NCBI RefSeq assembly: GCF_027706845.1
Contig: NZ_JAQGCZ010000001.1
Location: 1-64,000, forward strand
Length of the DNA stretch: 64,000 nt
Reading direction: 5' to 3'
DNA from: Mycolicibacterium sp. BiH015
GTDB taxonomy: Bacteria > Actinomycetota > Actinomycetes > Mycobacteriales > Mycobacteriaceae
Made by a program: the position numbers and the translations under genes. Below are positions 16,094-25,140 of this stretch, piece after piece. The notes under the pieces were generated by a model. It was not told the origin of the DNA, made no database searches, and saw only the letters and a list, made by a program, of their open reading frames with translations. How positions within the stretch are numbered: position 1 is the stretch's first letter; every line of letters begins with the position of its first letter.

Positions 16094-16815
16094 GCGGGGA
16101 CGGGCTCGACCGAGAGGGCCTTCTGCTCGGCCTTGATCGACTTCAGCATCACCGCGGTGGTGGAGAACAGCCAGACCACCAGCACGAGACCCGGTATGTA
16201 GAAGGCGAATACGCCGTCCCACGCCAGCGGCCCGTCGTTGAAGACGACCACCACGCATCCCGGTAACGACAGGGTGGCGACCCACAGGTTGAGATAGCCG
16301 TACCACCGCGGGAAGGTCGGCGGGTCGGTCTTGTCCGTGAAGGCGGCGGCGGCCAGCGTCAGGTTCTGGATGATGATGGTGCCGACGATGCCGATGAACC
16401 ACAGCCAGAACACGTCGTTGAGCGCCTGGGTGAGTTCGGCGGAACGCTCTTCGGGACGGTAGGCCGCAACGCCGAGGAAGAATTGCGGGAACAGCAGTGC
16501 CGGGACGAAGACCGTCGCCGCCATCAGCTGGGTCATCGACAGCATCCCGAAATGGCCCTCGACCCTGCGGATGCGCAGCACGATCGTCGCGAGGAATGGC
16601 AGCGCGAGAACGGCACTGAGCAGCGCCCCCGACACTCCGAACCGGATCCACAGTTTGTGGTCGACGAAGAACGTGGCGATCTCGTCCGCCGGGGCCGCCG
16701 GGGACAGAGGTGGAAAGAGTTGCGCGATACCGGAGAAGCTGGCGCCGTACAGAAGGATCATGATGGTGCCCGACCAGGCGCCGATGCGTTGCAGTGTCAG
16801 CTCCACGTCAGGCAC
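16090..16815 (-). CDS. Conserved multi-pass membrane protein, first gene of the NorE-like operon
   Basis: This 241-residue protein starts at GTG 16815 (MPDVELTLQRIGAWSGTIMI). About seven hydrophobic segments are visible, including FLLGVAAY-like and FWLWFIGIVGTIIIQNLTLA stretches. I do not recognise a named family. The stop overlaps the start of the NorE/COX3-like gene (GTGA), and the trio's conservation as a unit suggests a role in the same respiratory or NO-related complex. The tRNA-Arg gene lies upstream, divergent. Confidence 0.75.
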   Translation of the reverse strand: MPDVELTLQRIGAWSGTIMILLYGASFSGIAQLFPPLSPAAPADEIATFFVDHKLWIRFGVSGALLSAVLALPFLATIVLRIRRVEGHFGMLSMTQLMAATVFVPALLFPQFFLGVAAYRPEERSAELTQALNDVFWLWFIGIVGTIIIQNLTLAAAAFTDKTDPPTFPRWYGYLNLWVATLSLPGCVVVVFNDGPLAWDGVFAFYIPGLVLVVWLFSTTAVMLKSIKAEQKALSVEPVPA

Positions 16816-16913
16816 GCTACCGGCCTCGACTCAAAGTTTTGACACTTTTGCCATAAGCGGCTTTTCCCGTTGTGGGCTCCGATCGGGAGCCAGGTAAGCT
16901 TCCCCCGGTTGTC

Positions 16914-16986
16914 GCCCCCGTAGCTCAGGGGATAGAGCACGGCTCTCCTAAAGCCGGTGTCGCAGGTTCGAATCCTGCCGGGGGCA
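16914..16986 (+). tRNA. tRNA-Arg (anticodon CCT)
   Basis: This 73-nt cloverleaf has a GCCCCCG/CGGGGGC acceptor stem, a TAGCTCAGGGGATAGAGCA D-arm, an anticodon loop with CCT (CTCCTAA) and a GCAGGTTCGAATCCTGC T-arm. The 3' CCA is not encoded. The spacing and stems leave little doubt. Confidence 0.97.
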
Positions 16987-17407
16987 CTTTCTGTGTGTAT
17001 TAGGTCGGCTGAGGCTTGACAGTTGCTTCGGCCTGGATCGGCTGCAATCCCCGTCGTGAAGCTAAACGGCACAAAGAATTGGGCGCGCGACGCCTCGATG
17101 CACCAGATTCAGGGTTAGCCAGTAAATCCGAATGCCATCGCCGATCAAGTATGCCGACGGCTTGCCGCAAACGATTTCAGCGACGTCGACCCGCCGCCGC
17201 GAGCGGACCAACTAACCATTGCATAACCTAAAACACAGCTGAGCATCAAGATCAAACCTCGACAACGCGTATATCGTCACCCACACCAGCCGCGGCGCGA
17301 CCGACACCACCTTTCCTGCAAACGCCCACGATCTCTTCTCAATACTCAAGCGCCGGTTTGCCAGCACACATACAGTGGACGCGTCGAAACCACGGCAAAG
17401 GACCGCT
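16987..17407. other. Gene-free stretch after tRNA-Arg
   Basis: These 421 bases hold no convincing gene. The part around 17200-17265 is clearly less GC-rich than the surroundings. I see no integrase, no repeat of the tRNA 3' end, and no strong promoter, so an old insertion at the tRNA is only a possibility. The region probably contains the leader of the following transferase gene. Confidence 0.5.
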
Positions 17408-18931
17408 ATGCACACCGACGTCGAGAAGGACCCAGCGCTACCGAGTAGCCCAACGAACGAGACGGCGTTACCCATACGCCATGGAGTCCCCGACTCGTCT
17501 CAGCGCATCGAAACTCTGCGCAGCACGACGGGATATCGCCTCCTGACGTTCAGCCTCGACGTCGTGGCAGCGGCCGTGTCGGTGGCCCTGGCGCTCTGGT
17601 GGACCCCCGGTCCTGTAGGCGATCGCGGGATCGCCGCTTGGACTTGGTGTTTCGTGCCCATTCTGCTGTTGCTGCTGTCAACCCGCTCGTTGTACAGGTA
17701 CAGGTTGAGTCCTCGTTTCCTCGATGACGTGGAACCCATTGTGACTTCGGTGGCAGTGGCCTCCCTGGCCACGCTGACCGTTCTGATGCTGGAAATCGAC
17801 CGCCTGAGCGTGGGAACTGTCGTCGGCGAGTACGTTCGGCCGTCCGACGTCATCGTCCGTCTCTGGCTGTGCGCCGCGCTGGTGGTGCCTCTGGTCAGAC
17901 TGATCCGATCGTCGGCAGTCAAGAGCCTTCGGCGACGATCCCTCCTCAGCACCCCAGTGCTGATCATCGGTTCGGGCCCTCTCGTCACCCACCTCATCGC
18001 GCGCATGCGCCAAACCCCCGAATACGGGCTGCGGCCGGTCGGGGTACTCGACGACGTCGAGCCGCCCGCTGCAGAACTGAGCGATGTCCCGTACCTGGGA
18101 TCGACGGCTGTGCTGGAGATCGCCGCCCGCACGACCGGGGCCGAAGAACTTTTCATCGCGCCGTCGGCGATTCCCGACAACCAACTCGCGCAGACTGCCT
18201 TGCGCGCTCAGGAGCTCGGCATGCGCGTCCGCGCGGTACCTCGTCTGGCCGATGCGGTGGGCAACAGCACCCAGATCGAACATCTCGGCGATACCCCGCT
18301 GATGGTCTTGACCCGCACCGATCCCAAGGGCTGGCAATTCGCCATCAAGCACGGTCTTGACCGGGTCCTCGCGGCGCTCGCCCTCATCGTGCTGTCTCCG
18401 CTGTTTCTTGGCCTGGCACTGGCATTAAGGCTGAACTCGCCCGGCCCGGTGTTCTACACCCAAGAACGCGTTGGCCGCGACGGAAATGTGTTCTCGTGCT
18501 TCAAGTTTCGCAGCATGTATGCCGAAGATGGCTCCGCTGCGGCCTTCGCGCCCGATCGAGGAGCGGCACCCGGCGGCGTGGAGGGCGCCGATCGGCGCAC
18601 CTGGATCGGCAAGAGGATGCGCAGGTTCTCCCTGGATGAGCTCCCCCAGCTCATCAACGTGCTCAGGGGAGAAATGAGTCTCGTCGGTCCCCGCCCCGAA
18701 CGACCGGACTTCGTCGATCTTTTCGAGTTGCAGGTTCACCGCTACGGCCAACGGCATCGCGTCAAAGCCGGAATGACGGGCTGGGCCCAGGTGAACGGTC
18801 TGCGCGGACAGACGTCAATCGCCGACCGCGCCGACTTCGACAACTACTACATCGCCAACTGGTCGCTCATCCTCGACCTCAAGATCTTGATCCTGACGGC
18901 CCTCGCGGTACTTCGCGACGGCGAACGGTAG
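17408..18931 (+). CDS. Polyprenyl-phosphate sugar-1-phosphate transferase (exopolysaccharide initiating enzyme)
   Basis: This 507-residue protein starts at ATG 17408 after an AAAGGA ribosome site. The N-terminal half has about four membrane helices and a CoA-binding-like Rossmann domain (STPVLIIGSGPLVTHLIARM). The C-terminal bacterial sugar transferase domain (KHGLDRVLAALALIVLSPLF, LRLNSPGPVFYTQERVGRDG, FKFRSMY, LDELPQLINVLRGEMSLVGP, RPERPDF, KAGMTGWAQVNGLRGQTS) matches WbaP/WcaJ/CpsE. It transfers a hexose-1-phosphate to a polyprenyl phosphate, the first step of many glycans. No other glycan genes lie adjacent, so the product is unknown. Confidence 0.9.
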   Translation: MHTDVEKDPALPSSPTNETALPIRHGVPDSSQRIETLRSTTGYRLLTFSLDVVAAAVSVALALWWTPGPVGDRGIAAWTWCFVPILLLLLSTRSLYRYRLSPRFLDDVEPIVTSVAVASLATLTVLMLEIDRLSVGTVVGEYVRPSDVIVRLWLCAALVVPLVRLIRSSAVKSLRRRSLLSTPVLIIGSGPLVTHLIARMRQTPEYGLRPVGVLDDVEPPAAELSDVPYLGSTAVLEIAARTTGAEELFIAPSAIPDNQLAQTALRAQELGMRVRAVPRLADAVGNSTQIEHLGDTPLMVLTRTDPKGWQFAIKHGLDRVLAALALIVLSPLFLGLALALRLNSPGPVFYTQERVGRDGNVFSCFKFRSMYAEDGSAAAFAPDRGAAPGGVEGADRRTWIGKRMRRFSLDELPQLINVLRGEMSLVGPRPERPDFVDLFELQVHRYGQRHRVKAGMTGWAQVNGLRGQTSIADRADFDNYYIANWSLILDLKILILTALAVLRDGER

Positions 18932-19060
18932 CGACCTCCGGCAATCACCGATTTCACCCACTCCGGGGGATGTCGCCCTGTGAGCTGACCGGCAGATTGA
19001 GCATCAGCGTAAGCCGGGCACCGGCTCGCGAAACGTTGGCGATCGGGTCGGGAGGTAGCG

Positions 19061-19309
19061 ATGCGGAAGTCCTACTACGCAATACCGTTTCTGGCGGCGG
19101 GAGCCGTGGCCACCGGGTTGGCGTCCGCCGCGGCGGCGTCGGCAGGCCCGGTTCTGCTAGCGCCGATCCCGACCGAGTACCCGTGGTGCGAACTGGATCT
19201 GTACTGCTACGACAGCGATCTCGACATCGCCCTCAACCCCCGTAACGAGCGGCGAGACGTCGAATATGGCGGTGGCGCGGCATTCGGTAGCGAAGACGAC
19301 GACTCATGA
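19061..19309 (+). CDS. Small secreted protein with acidic tail
   Basis: This 82-residue precursor is preceded by GGAGG. It has a signal peptide (YYAIPFLAAGAVATGLASAA, then AASAG). The mature peptide carries a Cys pair in WCELDLYCYDSDLDIAL and ends in an acidic GSEDDDS stretch. No family is recognised. The hemophore-family gene follows 49 bases later, so a shared transcript is possible. The paired Cys and acidic character might suit metal or haem chemistry, but this is speculative. Confidence 0.65.
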   Translation: MRKSYYAIPFLAAGAVATGLASAAAASAGPVLLAPIPTEYPWCELDLYCYDSDLDIALNPRNERRDVEYGGGAAFGSEDDDS

Positions 19310-19358
19310 AGGCAGCACAGTGCCGGCATGTTCGACCCGACCACGTAGAGGAGTAGTG

Positions 19359-19718
19359 ATGTCTGTTCTCGTCCGATCCGCAAGCGCGATGGTGCTCGCC
19401 GGCGCCGCACTGTTCGGCAGCAGCGCAACAGCCGCATCGCAGCCACCGCCGCCGGCGCCGAACTGCTCCGTCGCAGACCAGGCGGGCATTCTCTCCGGTG
19501 TCTCGGCGTCGTTGTCGGCGTACATGTTCACCCACCCGGACGTGAACTGGTTCTTCACCAGCCTGCGAGGGCTTCCGCCCGAGGAGAGGCGGGCCAAGGT
19601 CGACTCCTACCTCGACATGAACCCGCGCACGGCGGCGGAACTGCAGGGAATCCGCCAGCCGATGACCGATTTCCGCGCCCGGTGCGGGCTTCCGCCGGCC
19701 GGCATGCCCGACGCCTGA
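19359..19718 (+). CDS. Hemophore-related secreted haem-binding protein (Rv0203/Rv1174c family)
   Basis: This 119-residue precursor has a signal peptide ending around TAASQ. The mature domain reads NCSVADQAGILSGVSASLSA, then YMFTHPDVNWFF, LRGLPPEERRAKVDSYLDMN and LQGIRQPMTDFRARCG. These are the hallmarks of the mycobacterial hemophore family (Cys near each end, FTHPDVN, and the IRQP-DFRxRCG end). Rv0203 shuttles haem in the periplasm. GAGGAG precedes ATG 19359. Confidence 0.88.
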   Translation: MSVLVRSASAMVLAGAALFGSSATAASQPPPPAPNCSVADQAGILSGVSASLSAYMFTHPDVNWFFTSLRGLPPEERRAKVDSYLDMNPRTAAELQGIRQPMTDFRARCGLPPAGMPDA

Positions 19719-19780
19719 GACTCGCAGGCGGGGATTCCGAGTCCCTGGCTGATGTCGCCCATCGAGACGACAATGGCCGG

Positions 19781-20623
19781 ATGGACCGAGAGGCGCTGGC
19801 AGAGTTTCTGCGTCGCCGCCGCGAGGCAATGCGGCCCGAAGACGTCGGGCTGCCGACGGGCGCCCGGCCACGGCGCACCGTCGGTCTTCGCCGCGAGGAA
19901 GTCGCCCAGCTGACAGGAATGTCGGTCGATTATTACGGGCGCCTCGAACAGTCCCGCAGCACCCAGCCCTCGCCTCAGATGGTGCGGGCGCTGGCGCGCG
20001 CGCTTCGACTCACCGACGATGAAACCGACCATCTGTACCGGCTGGCCGGCCACGCCGTTCCCGACCGCGTCGCCGCGGCGATGCATGTGCGGCCGGCGCT
20101 GCTGTTTCTTCTCGACCAGATGCGCGACGCGGCGGCGTTCATCTGCTCGGACACCTACCTGCTGCTTGCGCAGAATGACCTCGCGAAGCTCCTTATGGGC
20201 GACCGCACGACCGTCACCGGAGCGTTGCAGGAAAGCATCGCGTGGCAGTGGTTCACCAATGCGGACAGCCGGGCCAACGTACCCCTCAGCGACCACGACG
20301 AGCACAGCCAGGTGACCGTCGCCGACCTGCGCGCCACCTGGGCTCGTCGCCGCCACGACAGCGACGTCCGCGAGCTGATCGAGGCACTGATTGCCAACAG
20401 CGCCGAATTCGCGGAGTTGTGGGCACGCCACGAGGTCGCGGTGCGGCGTATGCAGCGCAAGACGTTCGCCACGAAGGTCGGCCCGATCACGTTGGAATGC
20501 GAAGTACTCGCCACCTACGACGGCCAGAACCTCGTGGTGCTGACTCCCCCGGCCGGCTCGTCTGCACTGGACGACCTACGTCTGCTGCGCGTGCTCGGCG
20601 ACCAAGCCGTCGACTCGCACTGA
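19781..20623 (+). CDS. XRE-type transcriptional regulator with MmyB-like ligand domain
   Basis: This 280-residue protein has an N-terminal helix-turn-helix (residues 5-80: LAEFLRRRREAMRPEDVGLP, then RTVGLRREEVAQLTGMSVDY and YGRLEQSRSTQPSPQMVRAL). It is followed by an MmyB-like ligand-binding domain (LLAQNDLAKLL, WARHEVAVRRMQRKTF, VLATYDGQNLVVLTPP). Such regulators respond to small hydrophobic ligands and often control neighbouring genes. It starts 62 bases after the hemophore-family gene, its most likely target on this strand. Confidence 0.88.
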   Translation: MDREALAEFLRRRREAMRPEDVGLPTGARPRRTVGLRREEVAQLTGMSVDYYGRLEQSRSTQPSPQMVRALARALRLTDDETDHLYRLAGHAVPDRVAAAMHVRPALLFLLDQMRDAAAFICSDTYLLLAQNDLAKLLMGDRTTVTGALQESIAWQWFTNADSRANVPLSDHDEHSQVTVADLRATWARRRHDSDVRELIEALIANSAEFAELWARHEVAVRRMQRKTFATKVGPITLECEVLATYDGQNLVVLTPPAGSSALDDLRLLRVLGDQAVDSH

Positions 20624-20628
20624 CCGCG

Positions 20629-21315
20629 CTAGGTGCCCCTGGTATCGATGACCTTCTGCGCGACCTCGACGAGTTTGACGTTGCTGTCTTGAGAGAGCTT
20701 GCGCAGCATCTCGAACGCCGCGACATCGTCGACGTCGTAGCGCTCCATGATGATGCCTTTGGCCTGACCGATCCGGTCGCGCGTCGACAGCGCCGACTCC
20801 AGTTGCTCGCTTTCCCGGCTGGCCAGGATCGCGGCGGCCGCGTGCGCGGCGAGCACCGCACCGATCGTCTCGGCCTCCCCGTCGAACGCATTGGGCTTCG
20901 TCGCGAACAGGTTCAGCGCACCCGCGGTCTGGCTGCTCGTGTAGAGCTTGAACGAGACTGCACTGAGGATCCCGAGTTCGACGACAGCCGGCGAGTACAG
21001 CGGCCACCGTTGCTCGGTACGGAAATCGTCGGTCCGCACGATGAGATCGTCGATCGCCGCCTGGTAGCACGGCCCCTCGCGGTACTTCATCTGCAGCGTG
21101 TCGAGCCGGTGCGGCAGGTCCGACGTCGTCGCCACCGAGTCCCACTTTCCGGACTTGCCGATCAGCAGGACACCGGCAGTGTCGGTTCCCGGGATCAGGC
21201 GTTGCGCTTCGGCCGTGACGTCGGACAGCACGTCCTCGACCTTGCGAGGCGCTGCCACTGCGCGGGCCAACTCCGCCATGCGCTGCGCGAGCTCGTGGCC
21301 GGACGGTTCGGTCAT
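20629..21315 (-). CDS. GAF-ANTAR domain RNA-binding antiterminator-type regulator
   Basis: From ATG 21315 this is 228 residues: a GAF sensor domain (about 20-150; IPGTDTAGVLLIG, REGPCYQAAIDDLIVRTDDF) and a C-terminal ANTAR domain (about 165-222; STRDRIGQAKGIIMERYDVD, AFEMLRKLSQDSNVKL). ANTAR proteins bind dual-hexaloop RNA hairpins and block termination. Mycobacterial ANTAR regulators affect lipid and redox genes. The stop lies 6 bases from the stop of the convergent XRE gene. Confidence 0.9.
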   Translation of the reverse strand: MTEPSGHELAQRMAELARAVAAPRKVEDVLSDVTAEAQRLIPGTDTAGVLLIGKSGKWDSVATTSDLPHRLDTLQMKYREGPCYQAAIDDLIVRTDDFRTEQRWPLYSPAVVELGILSAVSFKLYTSSQTAGALNLFATKPNAFDGEAETIGAVLAAHAAAAILASRESEQLESALSTRDRIGQAKGIIMERYDVDDVAAFEMLRKLSQDSNVKLVEVAQKVIDTRGT

Positions 21316-21504
21316 GGCTACAGAATCCCAAATGGAAGGCCGGGCGTACACAGCAGGGTTTGCTTCCCGACAGCCGGGGCAATGCAGCCGTGAGACAGGC
21401 GTGGCGGTCGACAGTAGCGCCTGTCGAGGTCTCGTCGGTTCAGAAGTCGAGCCGGCGGGGCCGTCCGCCCTTGGTCACTCTGTTAGTTGTAGTACGGTGC
21501 CGAG

Positions 21505-22731
21505 ATGGGCTCGACGGGCGTGTGGATCCTCGGTGGCTATCAGAGCGACTTCGCACGCAACATCGACCGTGAGGGTCTGGACTTTTCCGGAGTGACGGCC
21601 GAAATCGTGAGTTCGACGCTCGACGCGGCCCGCATCGCCGCCTGCGAGGTCGGCGTCGTGCACGTCGCCAACGCCTTCGGAGAACTGTTCGCGCGCCAGG
21701 GGCACCTCGGTGCCATGCCCGCCACCGTCGAGGACGGACTGTGGGGCACGCCGGCGGTGCGCCACGAGGCCGCATGCGCGTCGGGCAGCGTCGCCATCCT
21801 GTCCGCCATCGCCGACCTGCGGTCCGGTGCGTACCGGACAGCACTGGTCGTCGGCGTGGAACTGGAGAAAACCGTGCCCGGCGACGCCGCGACGTCGATC
21901 CTGGGAACCGCGGCGTGGACCGGCCACGAGGGCGAGGACGCCAAGTTCATGTGGCCCCACATGTTCGACGCCGTTGCCGCCGAGTACGACCACCGCTACG
22001 GACTCGACCCGGCCCACCTGCGCGCCATCGCGTCGCTGAATTTCGCCAACGCGCGCGCCAACCCGCGCGCCCAGACCCGCGGATGGTCTGTACCCGGAAC
22101 ACTGACCGACGACGACGTCCAGAACCCGGTCGTCGAGGGTCGACTACGCCGCTTCGACTGCAGCCAGATCACCGACGGCGGAGCCGGCGTCGTCCTGGTC
22201 ACCGACGACTGGTTGCGCGACCATCCCACCGCGAGGCCGCTGGCCAGAATCGACGGGTGGGGCCACCGCACGGTCGGGCTGGGCCTGCGCCAGAAGCTGG
22301 ACCGCTCGCGGCGGGACGCCGCGGAGGGATATGTGTTCCCCCATGTTCGCACCGCCGTCCTCGACGCCTTCGACCGCGCCCACGTCACACTCGACGACGT
22401 CGACGGATTCGAGGTCCACGACTGCTTCACCCCGAGCGAGTACCTCGCCATCGACCACATCGGCCTGACCGCACCCGGCGAATCGTGGAAAGCCATCGAG
22501 GCAGGCGATATCGAGCTCGGCGGTCGGCTCCCGATCAATCCCAGTGGCGGTCTGATCGGCGGCGGGCATCCCGTCGGCGCGACCGGGGTGAGGATGCTGG
22601 TGGACGCCGCTCGGCAGGTCAGCGGCACTGCCGGCGCCTACCAGGTCGACGGCGCAAAAGCGTTCGGCACGTTGAACTTCGGCGGCAGCACCGCCACCAC
22701 CGTCAGCTTCGTCGTCGGGAGACCATCGTGA
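21505..22731 (+). CDS. Thiolase-family acyl-CoA acetyltransferase (SCP-x thiolase-like)
   Basis: This 408-residue thiolase fold has the nucleophilic Cys in HEAACASGS (C91), EVHDCFTPSEY, and the C-terminal NPSGGLIGGGHPVGATG. It belongs to the SCP-x/acetoacetyl-CoA thiolase branch that is abundant in mycobacterial lipid and sterol degradation. Condensation or thiolysis of a long or branched acyl-CoA is likely. It is the first gene of a coupled operon; the next gene starts within its stop (GTGA). Confidence 0.88.
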   Translation: MGSTGVWILGGYQSDFARNIDREGLDFSGVTAEIVSSTLDAARIAACEVGVVHVANAFGELFARQGHLGAMPATVEDGLWGTPAVRHEAACASGSVAILSAIADLRSGAYRTALVVGVELEKTVPGDAATSILGTAAWTGHEGEDAKFMWPHMFDAVAAEYDHRYGLDPAHLRAIASLNFANARANPRAQTRGWSVPGTLTDDDVQNPVVEGRLRRFDCSQITDGGAGVVLVTDDWLRDHPTARPLARIDGWGHRTVGLGLRQKLDRSRRDAAEGYVFPHVRTAVLDAFDRAHVTLDDVDGFEVHDCFTPSEYLAIDHIGLTAPGESWKAIEAGDIELGGRLPINPSGGLIGGGHPVGATGVRMLVDAARQVSGTAGAYQVDGAKAFGTLNFGGSTATTVSFVVGRPS

Positions 22732-24248
22732 GCATGACCGAGATCGCCGGCAAATTCCTGTCGACACTGCCCGACGACGACGACCACCCCTACCGCACCG
22801 GCCCTTGGCGCCCACAGACCACCGAGTGGGACGCCGACGACCTGGCCGTCGTCGAGGGGCAGATCCCGCTCGATCTCGACGGTGTATATCTGCGCAACAC
22901 CGAGAACCCCCTACACCCCGCGTTGAAGAACTACCACCCGTTCGACGGGGACGGCATGCTGCACATCGTCGGCTTCCGCGATGGTAAGGCGTTCTACCGC
23001 AACAGGTTCGTGCGTACCGACGGCTTCCTGGCCGAGAATGAGGCCGGCGGCCCGCTGTGGCCCGGCATCGCAGAACCGGTCGAGCTGGCGCAGCGCGATT
23101 ACGGCTGGGGCGCACGCACATTGATGAAGGACGCCTCGTCCACCGACGTCGTCGTACACCGTGGCGTGGCGCTGACGAGCCACTACCAGTGCGGCGACCT
23201 GTACCGCATCGACCCCTGTACCGCCGAGAATCTCGGCAAGGAGACCTGGAACGGAGGCTTCCCCTGCGACTGGGGTGTGTCGGCCCATCCGAAGGTCGAC
23301 GACCGCACAGGCGAACTGCTGTTCTTCTCCTACAGCAAGCAAGCCCCGTATCTGCGCTACGGCGTGGTCGACGGTACCGGCGACGTCGTGCACGGCGTCG
23401 ACGTGGAACTGCCGGGTCCGCGGCTGCCCCACGACATGGCGTTCACAGACAATTACGTGATCCTCAACGACTTTCCGCTCTTCTGGGACACGACGCTGCT
23501 GGAGCACAACATCCACCTACCCAGATTCCACCGTGAGGTGCCGTCGCGGTTCGCCGTGATCCCCCGCCGGGGTGACCCCTCACAGATCATGTGGTTCGAG
23601 GCCGACCCCACCTACGTGCTGCACTTCCCCAACGCCTACGAGGACGGCGACGAGATCGTGCTCGACGGCTTCTTCCAAGGCGATCCCGAGCCCGCCGACA
23701 ACGGCATGGGCAATCGGTGGCAACGTGCATTCCGCTTCCTCGCGCTCGATCGCATGCAGGCCCGGCTGCACCGATGGCGGTTCAACCTGAAGACCGGCGC
23801 GGTGCGCGAAGAGCAGATGACCGACAGCATCAGCGAATTCGGCATGATCAACCCGGCGAACGCCGGTCGCCCCTACCGCTACACCTATGCCGCGACCGGT
23901 AAGCCCTCCTGGTTCCTGTTCGACGGGCTAATCAGGCATGATCTGCACACCGGCTCCGAACAGCGCTACGCGTTCGGGGAAGGGGTTTACGGAAGCGAGA
24001 CCGCGATGGCGCCCCGGGTGGGCAGCAGCGCCGAAGATGACGGTTACCTGGTCACGCTCACCACCGACATGAACGTCGACGCCTCATACTGTCTGGTGTT
24101 CGACGCCGCGCGTGTCGAAGACGGTCCGGTCTGCACAATTCGACTGCCCGAACGGATCTCCAGCGGAACCCATTCGACGTGGGCACCGGGCGACGACCTC
24201 CCCCGCTGGCGAGAGCGCGACTCCGCTGCCGCCGCGATCGGCCTGTGA
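22728..24248 (+). CDS. Carotenoid cleavage / lignostilbene dioxygenase family protein
   Basis: From GTG 22728 (or ATG 22734) this is about 506 residues of the RPE65/carotenoid oxygenase beta-propeller. The four Fe(II)-binding histidines are visible in SAHPK, LPHDM, LHFPN and GTHSTW. It oxidatively cleaves a C=C bond in apocarotenoids or stilbene-like compounds. The N-terminus has no signal peptide. It overlaps the upstream thiolase and the downstream HxlR regulator by four bases each, so the three proteins should be made together. A pathway cleaving an isoprenoid or stilbenoid and passing acyl-CoA fragments to the thiolase is inferred. Confidence 0.9.
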   Translation: MSMTEIAGKFLSTLPDDDDHPYRTGPWRPQTTEWDADDLAVVEGQIPLDLDGVYLRNTENPLHPALKNYHPFDGDGMLHIVGFRDGKAFYRNRFVRTDGFLAENEAGGPLWPGIAEPVELAQRDYGWGARTLMKDASSTDVVVHRGVALTSHYQCGDLYRIDPCTAENLGKETWNGGFPCDWGVSAHPKVDDRTGELLFFSYSKQAPYLRYGVVDGTGDVVHGVDVELPGPRLPHDMAFTDNYVILNDFPLFWDTTLLEHNIHLPRFHREVPSRFAVIPRRGDPSQIMWFEADPTYVLHFPNAYEDGDEIVLDGFFQGDPEPADNGMGNRWQRAFRFLALDRMQARLHRWRFNLKTGAVREEQMTDSISEFGMINPANAGRPYRYTYAATGKPSWFLFDGLIRHDLHTGSEQRYAFGEGVYGSETAMAPRVGSSAEDDGYLVTLTTDMNVDASYCLVFDAARVEDGPVCTIRLPERISSGTHSTWAPGDDLPRWRERDSAAAAIGL

Positions 24249-25129
24249 GCGAACCCAACGCCGTCGCGCGGATGCTCGGCCTGCTCGGCGACGAGTGGAC
24301 GCTGCTGATCGTGCAGCGCGCCCTGCTGGGTGCTCGCCGCTATCGCGATTTCGTTGCCGAGCTCCCGGTATCCAACGCCGTGCTGTCGAACCGACTGCGG
24401 TCGCTGACCGGAGCAGGACTTCTGTCCCGCAACGAGTTTCAGCTCAATCCGCCACGTTCCGAATATCTGGTCACCCCGATGAGCCGCTCACTGTGGCCGA
24501 TGCTGACCTCGATCTGGGAGTGGGAGCGGCGTTGGATCCCCGACCACCCCGAACCCCTGCCCCGAATGCGCCACACAGTATGCGGGGAAGAATTCGCCCC
24601 GCGGGTGGTCTGCCGAGCGTGCGACGAGTTCTCCGACGACAAAAGCATTGCCGCACAGTGGGGTCCGAGCGGATCCTGGGATCGCTCCATTCCGTCGGGT
24701 GCCACCCGTCGGCGCTCGTCCGCCCGTCGCTGCGGCGCCGCCGCGCTGTTCCCGCAGACCATAAGCGTCATCGGTGACCGTTGGGGGTTCGCACTGCTCG
24801 TCGCCGCATTCGTCGGCGTCGGCCGCTTCACCGATTTCCAGACTCAGCTGGGCGCGCCGCCGGTGACGATCGCCGACAGACTGAGCGTGTTCACCGAGGA
24901 AGGAATCCTGATTCAGAGCGAGGGTCGGTACCGGCTCACCGAGAAAGGGCGCGCATTCTTTCCGGTCCTGGTGTGCGCACTCGCGTGGGCTCAGCGGTGG
25001 TTTTCGTCCCCCGACGGTGCGGCCGTCATCCTGACGCACACGACCTGCGGCCGGCGATTCACCCCGGCCCTGGTCTGCGACCAGTGCCGCGCCCGCTTGC
25101 GCGGCGCCCAGATCCAACCGGTCTCGTAG
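24245..25129 (+). CDS. Tandem double-HxlR transcriptional regulator
   Basis: This 294-residue protein (GTG 24245) contains two HxlR winged-helix domains. The first (residues 1-95) reads LGLLGDEWTLLIVQRALLGA and LPVSNAVLSNRLRSLTGAGL. The second (about 160-270) reads VIGDRWGFALLVAAFVGVGR and PPVTIADRLSVFTEEGI. Each is followed by a Cys-containing segment (HTVCGEEFAPRVVCRAC and HTTCGRRFTPALVCDQC), a repeated putative zinc knuckle. The duplication would give a built-in dimer. As the third gene of the coupled operon it probably controls that operon. Confidence 0.87.
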   Translation: MSEPNAVARMLGLLGDEWTLLIVQRALLGARRYRDFVAELPVSNAVLSNRLRSLTGAGLLSRNEFQLNPPRSEYLVTPMSRSLWPMLTSIWEWERRWIPDHPEPLPRMRHTVCGEEFAPRVVCRACDEFSDDKSIAAQWGPSGSWDRSIPSGATRRRSSARRCGAAALFPQTISVIGDRWGFALLVAAFVGVGRFTDFQTQLGAPPVTIADRLSVFTEEGILIQSEGRYRLTEKGRAFFPVLVCALAWAQRWFSSPDGAAVILTHTTCGRRFTPALVCDQCRARLRGAQIQPVS

Positions 25130-25140
25130 ACAATGGAGCC

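Noticed and set aside
16914..17407. tRNA-Arg as an attachment site for an island
   Set aside because: No integrase and no repeat of the tRNA 3' end was found; the downstream genes look chromosomal.
17212..17475. An 87-codon minus-strand frame in the stretch after tRNA-Arg
   Set aside because: It overlaps the start of the sugar-phosphate transferase, has no ribosome site or family, and its Cys/Leu composition looks accidental.
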